From DATGZX01 sp035296965 (lineage in GTDB: Bacteria; Planctomycetota; Planctomycetia; Gemmatales; Gemmataceae), in assembly GCA_035296965.1 (NCBI GenBank), contig DATGZX010000156.1:19447-83446 (forward strand): a stretch of DNA of 64,000 bases. The letters run 5' to 3'. Numbering within the stretch: the stretch's first letter is position 1; each line of letters opens with the position of its first letter. Of this stretch, positions 19,191-27,600 are shown in pieces. The notes under the pieces are model-generated. The model made no database searches, was not told the origin of the DNA, and saw nothing but the letters and a program-made list of their open reading frames with translations. The position numbers were made by a program, and so were the translations under genes.

Positions 19191-19763
19191 CCATGGGAAC
19201 TATAAGATTGTCCTGCGACCAGCTTGCTGAAGGCCGCCAGGATTTAAATCACCTGCATTCCGGACTGCCGACTAGCCTCCGCATAGTTCGGGCAAAATGC
19301 GTGGAGCTGAATCTTAGCTTGATCGATGGTGCGGTCAATGCCAGAAGAAGTGCGCTACATGGCGGCTCGTACGGCATGATTAACTATTCGTACTTTATTA
19401 TCTCTCGAGCGAATGATCCGCGCTACCGCCACTCCTTCTCCTCGGTCCTGGGCTCCATTCGGGATCACCTTCCGCAAAACTCCGTTTGGCGAACAACGTG
19501 CGACATGCGGTCAACATAGCTCCCCCCATTCCCAGGCTGCTCTGAAGGCGTCTCATGTTTGAATTCCGCAGTTCCCCCAGCCTTCCATGCGAGGGCTGCG
19601 GTTCGCCGAGGCGAGGCTCATTGCAAATCCCTGTGAAAAGAAGGTTTTCGCCCTTTGAAGCATGAGACAACCTCACATGATAGTTGGCAAGGACTTACTG
19701 GACGCGCTTGACTTATTGCCCAGAAAGTGCCATGCTCGGGCCAGAGGAAAGGAGACTTGGGAC
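19191..19763. other. Gene-free spacer between divergent units
   Basis: I see no supported gene in this spacer. It must contain the promoters of the minus-strand glycosyltransferase operon and the plus-strand gene pair. An imperfect inverted pair (GTCTCATG at 19550-19557 and CATGAGAC at 19661-19668) brackets about 100 bases and may mark a small repeat. Confidence 0.5.
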
Positions 19764-20189
19764 ATGCCAGACTATGCAACCCGCCTCGGAGCGAGCAAGT
19801 CGGCGGCGACTCTAATCGTTCTATACGTGCCGAGCAAGGATCGCATGGATCAGGGCATTGACCAGAGTTATTGGGTGGGCGAAGCTCTAAGAATGTTCGG
19901 GGAGTGTTTCGGAGGCGCGACTGCGTTCCCGCAGGGGCGTGGCGTGTGGCGGGATGACGCGCAAGGCGGCAAACTGCTCTTCGATGAGCCAGTTGTGGTT
20001 CAGTGTTACACGAGCGAAGAAATGTTGGATCAGCAAGCCGAGCGCCTTCGGGAGTTTTTGCTACGGCTGGGGACCGAGGCCCGGCAGGGTGCAGTCGGCG
20101 TAGTCATCGACCGAGATTACCTGGAGATCCGCTTCCCCTTGCAAGGCAAGCTGGACCCCGGGACAGAAGGAGGGACAAATCATGGCTAA
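19764..20189 (+). CDS. Unrecognised 141-residue protein, first of an overlapping pair
   Basis: I do not recognise this family. The sequence appears compact and globular: a strand ATLIVLYVPSKDR, a segment YWVGEALRMFGECFGGATAF, then GRGVWRDDAQGGKLLFDEPVVVQCYTSEE, a helix, and a terminal strand pair VGVVIDRDYLEIRF. The start at 19764 is supported by AAAGGAG ten bases upstream; the frame is open back to 19662. The gene overlaps its downstream partner by eight bases, which implies coupled translation. An enzyme or toxin-like effector controlled by the partner is possible but not shown. Confidence 0.7.
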   Translation: MPDYATRLGASKSAATLIVLYVPSKDRMDQGIDQSYWVGEALRMFGECFGGATAFPQGRGVWRDDAQGGKLLFDEPVVVQCYTSEEMLDQQAERLREFLLRLGTEARQGAVGVVIDRDYLEIRFPLQGKLDPGTEGGTNHG

Positions 20190-20529
20190 GAACATTGAGC
20201 GGATTGCTCGCAAGCTGGGAGCCGAAGTTGTGTGTGAGGTACCGGAGGTTGGTGGCGGCGCGTTCGGAATGGCCCGTTTGGCCGGGATCATGGCGGCATT
20301 GCAGCAGCGTTTACAACCGGGGCAGGGACAACGACCAGGGCGGCCGACGGATGCGCAATGGGTGCATCACCCCAAGGTGCCGATGAGTGCCGAGACAGAA
20401 GAACGGTTGAGCCGCCTGGCGGCATTGGCGAGTACGCCGGAGCGCAAGGTGAGTCCGATGCAGTTGGCGGCCCAGCTGCTGGAAGAGGCGGTCGCCCGCG
20501 TGGCTGAACAGGTTGGCGACGGACGGTAG
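20182..20529 (+). CDS. Small protein with possible ribbon-helix-helix-like C-terminus
   Basis: The 115-residue protein starts inside the previous gene, with AAGGAGGG nine bases before its ATG. Its N-terminus (MAKNIERIARKLGAEVV) is basic. The C-terminus, PMSAETEERLSRLAALAST...MQLAAQLLEEAVARV, reads like the strand-helix-helix of CopG/Arc-type DNA-binding proteins, though the match is by eye. A small regulator paired with the upstream protein, possibly toxin-antitoxin-like, is the inference. No TA family was recognised. Confidence 0.6.
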   Translation: MAKNIERIARKLGAEVVCEVPEVGGGAFGMARLAGIMAALQQRLQPGQGQRPGRPTDAQWVHHPKVPMSAETEERLSRLAALASTPERKVSPMQLAAQLLEEAVARVAEQVGDGR

Positions 20530-21125
20530 ATCTGAGTAGGTCTAAGAGGGCGTTCAGTTGCGGGGCCGGCAAGAGCGACCGAAGCGCACTGAAAACCCAC
20601 ATGCCGGCCCAGTCAAATGCGACGCGTCGCTAGACCTGGACTCGACAGTTGCTCGATTATTGGCCGTAGCAGCCCCTACTCAAGCTTGGCTGCATCCGCC
20701 ATGCGCTCTTGCAACTCAGCAACTTCAAGGAAACCCCGCCAATAGAGTTTCCGAAGAAATGCCTCGGCGGTATCGACCCCATCAGCTCGACTTGCGTCAC
20801 GGATTGGCGATGACTTCACTAGCAGGACCACGAAACAGGACCTCCAGGCGATTCAGAACGTCTCGGCCCAGTATGCCGTTTCGTTTTTGCGTCGATCGGC
20901 GTGGATTTGCCGGGCGATCTCGGAGGGCAGTTGGTCAGCAATGCTCTTCATTGGATACCTCGGAATACTTCGAGTCCTTTCCCCTATTCTACCTCGTGGC
21001 CGTTCTGTCAGGCGCGACTCCCTCGAACACAACCATCTTGCGCGGCGGACGACCCGCTTGGGCGCGCGCTTGCCTTTTGCGTAGAATCTCGGCATCGGAC
21101 GTCCATACCTTGGGAGGCTCCAGCC
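20530..21125. other. Spacer with degraded coding remnants, no intact gene
   Basis: This 600-base gap lacks an intact gene. On the minus strand it contains remnants listed separately. The last 30 bases hold the ribosome-binding site of the DUF3179 gene (GGGAGG). Confidence 0.5.
20676..20954 (-). pseudogene. Degraded minus-strand gene remnants
   Basis: A 32-codon frame from about 20954 encodes MKSIADQLPSEIARQIHADR..., with a convincing protein-like start, and stops soon after. Further along the same strand, a frame ending at the stop 20676-20678 reads TAEAFLRKLYWRGFLEVAEL and then a charged end. Together they look like the two ends of one or two small genes disrupted by frameshifts or stops. 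The family is not identified. Confidence 0.35.
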
Positions 21126-23207
21126 GTGCGCACACTCACTATCTCCGCGATCTTCATACTCCTGTCGGCCTGCGTCACCGTTGCCGCGGACCCTCCCGCG
21201 GTCCCTACGACGGTTGCGAAACCGGAGGCCTTTCCTACCTTGGTGAACCCGGCCTGTTCGCATTGCCGGGACGAGGCGAAACGGAGAGCGGCGGAGCTTC
21301 GAGCAGAAGACCGAATTCTCGCCTGGACCCGCGGGTATTCGGAAGGCGGGGCCATCCCCATTCGGTTCTTCCTCGCTCCTTACCGTGTCATTTCCGATAG
21401 CTATGGAGTTTTTGTTTACGACCCGGATGCGAGCTTCTTGCGCGCTTTTGCGCCATCCTACGAATTCCGCTTTTACGGCTGGCGCAACGGCATCATGGTC
21501 ATGCGGCACCGCGACGGCACCCTCTATTCGTGTCTCTCCGGGGTCGCGTTCGACGGGCCGCGGAAGGGTACTCGACTGGAGTCGTTGCCAAGCGTCGTCA
21601 GCGATTGGGGATGGTGGCTCCAAAAGTACCCCGGCGCCGTGGCCTACCATATGTTTGACAAGTATCGGCCGGTCGAGCCGCCCACCAGCGAGAATCCCAA
21701 CTCCATCCAGTCGCGAGGAATGGCGGACCCGAGAATGAAGGCGATGGAGCCGGTTCTCGGCATCTGGACGGGAAAAACGGCTCGCGCCTACTCGAGCGAG
21801 GCGCTTGCAAAGGCGGGCTTTATCAAGGACGATGTGGATGGAGAACCGCTGGTCGTCCTCTGGGAACCGGCGACCCGGACCGCGTCGGCATACCGGCCGG
21901 TTGCCTCCCAGCCCCGAAAGGTTAAGGCGCCGGAGCCGGATAGCACCGGCGTGTCCAAGCCAGATAAGGGCGTTCCCATACCGCCGGGAACGCCGATCAT
22001 CCCCGCCCGAAAGCTCACGTTGGGCCTGGCCGCGAAAAACTCCGCCGGCCGATTTCAGGACGCGGAAACAAAATCCCATTGGGACGTGGCCGGCCGATGC
22101 GTCGGGGGCGAACTCAAGGGCTACACGCTCACCTGGGTTGACAGCGTTCAAGTGAAATGGTTTGCCTGGGCCGCAGAATACCCCGCGACTTCTGTTTATG
22201 CCGATCAAATACCCGCAGCTCCGGCGAAGGCGGTCGATACCAACAAGAAGGTCAAGGCGATTGCCGGGACGGCGGAGTTTCTCCGGCTGCTGCCCAAGCC
22301 TCTCGGCACGGTAAAAGCCATCGACCCAACCTCACGAACGGTCACGCTACTCCTCGACGGAGAGAAAGTGGCGAAGGTTTGGGTTCTGGAACCGGACGCC
22401 GAGGTGAAAGTCCGCGGGTGGTGGGGCCGGCTCGAACAGTTCAAGCCGGGCGACCGCGCCTGGGCGTGGCTGAAGCTTGACCGGAAGAAGAACCCTGTTT
22501 CCATCGCCATGCTCGCCGACGAGGCAACCGCACGGGAGGTGCATGGGCGCCAAGACCCAAAACCGACGTCGAAGACGGCACTCACCCCAGCGCAAACGGC
22601 AGGGGAGATGGCCGAGCAGAGAACCTGGCTTCAAAACCGCTGGAGGACTGAAGGCCTTCCGGGCACTCTGACCTTCCACCACGTCTTTAGCGGAGAGTTG
22701 GAACTCACTCTCGATCACGAGGGCATGCGCTGGGGCCGCTCCCTCCGTGCGGGCGACACGGTGCAGTTGCGCGCCGATCCACCGATCCATGCAGTCGTAA
22801 AAGCCGTTGTCCCGTGGCGAGAACGAACCGTAGTCCGGCTCGTGGTCGGTGAATTGGAGTCCTCGGAGTTGAGGATCGGCCAGCGTTTAGGCCTTTTGAT
22901 GGCTCCGCCGGTCGAAAGCGCCGGCAGCGCTGACTATCCGCTGGATATCGGCCGAGAGCGTTCGAAGGCCGAGCGCATTGAGTGGTTCCTTGCCAGCACG
23001 TATTGCACCTGCGGAATAGACAAGGAGATCTGCACGGGCCAGTTTTACACATTGGCGAGCTGCAACCCGAACGGCTGCGGCATGCCCAATCATCGGCGGG
23101 CAGAAATTGGCAAGATGATCGACCGCGGCATGACCGACCGGCAGATTCTCGACGAGCTTGTGAAGGCCGTTGGGCCGAGTCTGCTGCGCCCGCATCTCTT
23201 GCCATGA
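21126..23207 (+). CDS. Exported DUF3179-domain protein with CcmH-like C-terminus
   Basis: The 693-residue protein starts at GTG 21126, preceded by GGGAGG, with a signal peptide ending at TVAA. A CSHC motif follows at about 46-49. The first half contains the DUF3179 pattern (VFVYDPDASFLRAFAP, MRHRDGTLYSCLSGVAFDG, PVLGIWTGKTARAYSSEAL). The middle is unrecognised beta-rich sequence. The final 80 residues (STYCTCGIDKEICTGQFY...IGKMIDRGMTDRQILDELVKAVGP) resemble the CcmH cytochrome-c maturation domain, with five Cys. A periplasmic redox or metal-related role is suggested by the cysteines but is not established. The architecture is unusual and worth a domain search. Confidence 0.75.
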   Translation: MRTLTISAIFILLSACVTVAADPPAVPTTVAKPEAFPTLVNPACSHCRDEAKRRAAELRAEDRILAWTRGYSEGGAIPIRFFLAPYRVISDSYGVFVYDPDASFLRAFAPSYEFRFYGWRNGIMVMRHRDGTLYSCLSGVAFDGPRKGTRLESLPSVVSDWGWWLQKYPGAVAYHMFDKYRPVEPPTSENPNSIQSRGMADPRMKAMEPVLGIWTGKTARAYSSEALAKAGFIKDDVDGEPLVVLWEPATRTASAYRPVASQPRKVKAPEPDSTGVSKPDKGVPIPPGTPIIPARKLTLGLAAKNSAGRFQDAETKSHWDVAGRCVGGELKGYTLTWVDSVQVKWFAWAAEYPATSVYADQIPAAPAKAVDTNKKVKAIAGTAEFLRLLPKPLGTVKAIDPTSRTVTLLLDGEKVAKVWVLEPDAEVKVRGWWGRLEQFKPGDRAWAWLKLDRKKNPVSIAMLADEATAREVHGRQDPKPTSKTALTPAQTAGEMAEQRTWLQNRWRTEGLPGTLTFHHVFSGELELTLDHEGMRWGRSLRAGDTVQLRADPPIHAVVKAVVPWRERTVVRLVVGELESSELRIGQRLGLLMAPPVESAGSADYPLDIGRERSKAERIEWFLASTYCTCGIDKEICTGQFYTLASCNPNGCGMPNHRRAEIGKMIDRGMTDRQILDELVKAVGPSLLRPHLLP

Positions 23208-23528
23208 ACGCGAGTCCGTTTGACTAGCACCTTGGTACATTGTGGACCCGTTGCGGTCGCAAGTCACGGGCTTAGGGCCTTACAAAATAGACGAAACAAA
23301 AGCGGCGGAAAAGCGCCGCAGTCCAAAGAAATCACTTCTGGAGTGCGGCGCTTTTCCGCCGCTTTTGTTTTCCCTTCCTCAGCAATTCACTCCGCCAACC
23401 CTCTAAAATCTGCGAAACTCGAACTAAGGGAATGAGTAGGTTCCGCGAGACAAGCGGCTCCTGGTCCGGCTCGGCTCGCCGGACCTACTTCTTGCTTTTT
23501 GGGACTCTTCGTGACAGCAGGGTTGATC
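23208..23528. other. Convergent intergenic spacer with two inverted repeats
   Basis: The spacer separates the DUF3179 gene from the convergent lipoprotein gene. It holds the inverted repeat at 23294-23370 and a second, imperfect one (23435-23449 with 23475-23489, 13 of 15 paired). Either could terminate both transcripts. No gene is visible. Confidence 0.6.
23294..23370. repeat. Inverted repeat, 27-bp perfect arms, AAAGCGGCGGAAAAGCGCCG family
   Basis: The arm 23294-23320 (core AAAGCGGCGGAAAAGCGCCG) recurs exactly inverted at 23344-23370 with a 23-base centre. Near-identical arms occur 1 kb away at 24350-24494, so this is a dispersed family and not only a terminator. Each arm itself contains the short palindrome CGGCG...CGCCG. 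Confidence 0.8.
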
Positions 23529-24206
23529 TCAATCCTGCCGCCTGACCAGCCAAACCGCCTTGATGCGGTAATGCGGACGTGATTCCGATGCGAGCTCTGT
23601 CGGCGAAGATGCGGCCGGTAGAAGCTCGCCCTCCACGCGAATTACATCGCCATTGCGCAACTGGGCCAGTCGCGCATCTGCCTCCAGGATTACCCTGCCA
23701 TCCCAGACATCCTTGTCTGCGAGTTTGCTGAACTGCAGTTCGGGCCGGGACGAGACAGCAAGGTCCAGCTTGCCTTGCAACCAGGAATAATCGCCGGCAT
23801 GCCCAAACTCTTCTGGTGCCTTTCGGCGCGACACAGGAATCGCTTCGACCGTGTTGCCGGTTTTAGGCTGCGCTTCCGGTTCGTTCGGGGGCGAGATCTC
23901 GACCATGTCGTTCGGATGCGAATCATCCTTCTTGTTTTCGGCAACTGCCGGGTCCGATGGACTCAGCGGTGCATCTTTGCGGTGGCGCGGTGCAAGGACA
24001 AATGCTTCGTTTGGGAGTGGAGGCGGAGAAGGCTCCCCAAATGCGATGAGTGTGTCCTCTGCGGGTCCTGGTTTGCCTTCGACGGGCTTCTTGGCGATCA
24101 GCAGCGGATCTTCCGGGTATCCAAGTTTGCTGGAGGCCGACGCACAGCCCAATAGGCCGGCGCACAGGAGGGTTGCCCAGCCTATCCATCTTGCGAGCGA
24201 ATGCAT
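23529..24206 (-). CDS. Hypothetical lipoprotein
   Basis: The 225-residue protein has a lipoprotein signal, with LLCAGLLGC giving the lipidated Cys at 21. Residues 30-130 are Pro-, Lys- and Glu-rich and probably disordered. The C-terminal 90 residues look like a compact beta domain (YSWLQGKLDLA, VILEADARLAQLRNGDVIRVEGELL, YRIKAVWLVRR), resembling small OB- or SH3-like folds, without a family assignment. It is probably anchored in an envelope membrane facing the periplasm. The gene stands alone, with the second GCGGCGG repeat element upstream. Confidence 0.72.
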   Translation of the reverse strand: MHSLARWIGWATLLCAGLLGCASASSKLGYPEDPLLIAKKPVEGKPGPAEDTLIAFGEPSPPPLPNEAFVLAPRHRKDAPLSPSDPAVAENKKDDSHPNDMVEISPPNEPEAQPKTGNTVEAIPVSRRKAPEEFGHAGDYSWLQGKLDLAVSSRPELQFSKLADKDVWDGRVILEADARLAQLRNGDVIRVEGELLPAASSPTELASESRPHYRIKAVWLVRRQD

Positions 24207-24632
24207 TTTGTCTTGCCCTGTCTCGAAACCTGGTCCTGCGTCTCCTCAACATCGGCAAAGACGGAAAAAAGCTGAAATGAATTGGGTGCAGCTGGGTCGC
24301 CAACGACTTCGACGATCCCCGAAGAATTGCGAATAGTGGACTAGTTTAGAGTGCGGCGCTTTTCCGCCGCTTTTGTTTTTTCTTCCGCAAAGGCTCTATG
24401 TCCTCGGACGCACTCACCCTACCAATTCATAATCATCGCCTTGATAGAGGATATCCCAAATAGAAAAACTAAAGCGGCGGAAAAGCGCCGCACTACAAAT
24501 AGGGCATTGCACGGCTCCCCACCGGACGGCTCCGACACCGATTCGTTGTCACGATCTTTCGATGCATCACTCGGGCACAGACTGATCCCACTCGGAAGCG
24601 CTCGCAGCCTTCCGGGGTCCGGGGGCACCTGC
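24207..24632. other. Spacer containing a second inverted-repeat element
   Basis: No gene is supported here. The element at 24350-24494 occupies the middle. The promoter of the minus-strand lipoprotein gene should lie in 24207-24350. Confidence 0.6.
24350..24494. repeat. 145-bp element with near-perfect 32-bp inverted ends, AAAGCGGCGGAAAAGCGCCG family
   Basis: The left end (24350-24382) and right end (24463-24494) are inverted copies differing by a gap and a mismatch. Both contain the same core as the element at 23294. The 80-base centre is AT-richer than the flanks. The layout of inverted ends and a short non-coding centre is that of a MITE-like element. Confidence 0.72.
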
Positions 24633-27600
24633 TTACTTGCCGCCGGGTGCTTTTGGATTTGCAAGCAGCGCTACTGCTTCGCGCAAGAAGCCCTGCGCTT
24701 CGGCATCTTCCGTCCAACGAGGGTCCTTCATCCTCTCCCGCAGGCGCTGGAACTCGGTCTGTGCTTCCTTGACGTGGCCGAGTTGCTGGTGCGTCATGGC
24801 AAGGAAGGCGAGGTCGGTGGGGATTAAGGCTCTTAAGTGGCCGAGTTGCTGCTGCGTCTTGGCGTGGAAGAGGAGATCTGCGGGGAGTGAGCCGAGTTGG
24901 GTCTTATTGATCTGCTCCGAGCGCAGGAGCGTCGCCAGTGCCTTTTCAAAATTGCCTACGCGGTAGTAGGCCACGCCTAGCGTATTCAGGTAATAACCAT
25001 TCTTCTGTTCGACCTGGCAGGCTTCCTCGCTGTAGTGGAGAGCCTTTTGGTAATTAGGCATTCCGCGACCGGGGAGCCTCACCAGTTCCCAGGCGCGATG
25101 GGTGAGTGCCATCGGATCGTGGGGATACGCCTGGGCGATACTGATGGCTTCCTGACGGCGGGACGGGCTCATGCCGGGCAGTGTTCGCAACCTCTCCAGG
25201 ACGTCGGCGCGTAGGAACATCAGTCGGAAGAGATCGGCTACCATTTGGTTGGTTGCCCGCCGGTGCTGTATTTCGGGAGAGACGCTCGTCTCCCACAGAT
25301 CGATGAAGCCCGAGTTCCCCGAAGCCAGGCGCTGGCCGTCCGGGCTGAACACCACGCTCCAGACCGGACCGGCGTGGCCCTTATGGCCCTTGAGGGTGAG
25401 GAGCTGCTTGCCGGTCGCGGTGTCCCAGATCTTCACCGTCTGGTCAAAGCTCCCCGACGCCAGGCGCAGGCCATCCGGGCTGAACGCCACGCTGTTGACC
25501 GTATTGGCATGGCCCTTAAGAGTGAATAGCTCCTTGCCCGTCGCGCTGTCCCAGATCTTCACTGTTTGGTCCCAGCTCCCCGACGCCAGGCGCAGGCCGT
25601 CCGGGCTGAACGCCACGCTGGTGACCGTATTGACATGGCCCTTAAGAGTGAATAGCTCCTTACCGGTCGCGCTGTCCCAGAGCTTCACCGTCTGGTCAGA
25701 GCCCGCCGAAGCTAGGCGCTGGCCGTCCGGGCTGAACGCCACGCTGGTGACCGCACCTGCAGGGAAGGAGAACAGCTGCTTGCCGGTCGCGGTGTCCCAG
25801 ATCTTCACCGTCTGGTCGAAGCTCCCCGATGCCAGACGCTGGCCGTCCGGGCTAAACGCCACGCTCGTCACCATATCGGCATGGCCATCGAGGGCGAATA
25901 GCTCCTTGCCGGTGGCGCTGTCCCAGATCTTCACCGTCTTGTAACCGCTCCCCGATGCCAGGCGCTGGCCGTCCGGGCTGAACGCCACGCTCCAAAACAT
26001 AGGGCCAATACTATCGGCATGGCGCTTGAGGGCGAACAGCTCCTTGCCGCTCAGGCTGTCCCAGATCTTCACCGTCTCGAAACCGCTCCCGGAAGCCAGG
26101 CGCTGGCCGTCCGGGCTGAACGCCACGCTCCAGACATGACCCTCATGGCCATTGAGGGCGAACAGCTCCTGGCGGGCCAAGCTGTCCCAGCTCGTCACCG
26201 TCGTCACGTATTCGCTCGAATACAGGCGCGGGCCGTCCGGCAAGAACGCCAGGCGACCGACGAATTGGGCGCCGCCCTCCTGGAGGAGAAGAGCTGTTTG
26301 CTTGAGGGAGAACAGCTCAGTGCCGGTGGCGCTGTCCCAGATCTTCACCGTGCTGCTCCCCGCCCCGTCAGAGCCCGCCGAAGCTAGGCGTTGGCCCTCC
26401 GGGCTGAACGCCACCCTGTCGACCCCACCGGCATGGCCCTGGAGGGTGAGCAGCTCCTTGCCGGTCGCGCTGTCCCAGATCTTCACAGCCTTGTCCATGC
26501 TCCCCGACGCCAGGCGCTGGCCATCTGGACTGAACGCTACGCTCATCACCCAACCGGCATGGCCCTTGAGGGCGAACAGCTCCTTGCCGGTCGCGCTGTC
26601 CCAGATCTTCACCGTCTTGTCGTCGCTGCCTGACGCCAGGCGCTGGCCGTCCGGGCTGAATGCTACGCTCCAGACCCCAGCCGCATGGCCCTGGAGGGTG
26701 AGCAGCTCCTTGCCGGTGGCGCTGTCCCAGATCTTCACCGTCTTGTCGTCGCTGCCCGACGCCAGGCGCTGGCCGCCCGGGCTGAACGCCACGCCGTAGA
26801 CATTAGCGGCATGGCCCAAGAGGGTCAGTTCGTCGCGATGGCACAAGCGGGACAGGTAGTACCACTCGAACCCGCGCAGGTTTCTGCCGGCGGCCTCCCT
26901 GGGCACCTCTTCTAGTAACTCACGGGCGCGGACGATATCATTCTCTTCCCAGGCGCGCTGGGCCAGATTCATCCCGGACGCATATGCCGTTAGAAGAGCC
27001 TTATCGCGCTGTTTGTCTGCCTCCAGCCTTGCTTCCAATTCATGTTGCTTCGCTGCATCCGAGGCGATTACTTGCCGGTCCGCCTCATGTTCGGCCGATG
27101 TAGCCCGCACAGCCAGCACTATGCTGGTCGCCGCGAACGCGACCAAAATCACCGCGAACGCCGCCACGGTTATAAGAGCCTTCTTGTATTTGTGGGCAAA
27201 TTTAGTCAGCCGATAATGCGCGCTCGGCGGACACGCCTCCACGGGCTCATCCGCCAGATAACGCTCCAGATCGCGGGCCACGCCGTTGGCTGTTTCATAG
27301 CGCCGCGACCGGTCTTTTTCCAGGCACTTCATCACGATCCAGTCGATCTCGCCACGGACCAACTTCGATAGCCTGGCCGGCTCGGTATTGCGTGCGGCTG
27401 CGATCTTCAGCAGGTTGTTCGAGCTGCTGAGCCTTGCGCTCGGCCGCGGCGCTTCCTCTTCTCGGATCAGCCGCACCAGCTCGTCCAGGGCCGCCTCACG
27501 AAGGCGCTTGCGTTCCAGCGGTGTCGTCCCGGTCAGCAGTTCATACAGCAGCACGCCCAGCGAGTAGATGTCGCTGCGCGTATCCACGCCAAAGGCGTTC

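Noticed and set aside
18899..19519. 206-codon plus-strand frame over the GT4 start
   Set aside because: It overlaps the start of the GT4 gene on the other strand and shows no protein-like pattern or ribosome-binding site.
20853..22208. 451-codon minus-strand frame
   Set aside because: It covers the DUF3179 gene on the other strand and is Arg-rich with no family pattern. Only its last 32 codons (MKSIADQLPSE...) look protein-like, and they are treated as a remnant.
25290..26830. Regular tandem repeats resembling a CRISPR array
   Set aside because: The units are about 126 bases, in frame and encode WD40 motifs; there are no unique spacers and no cas genes.
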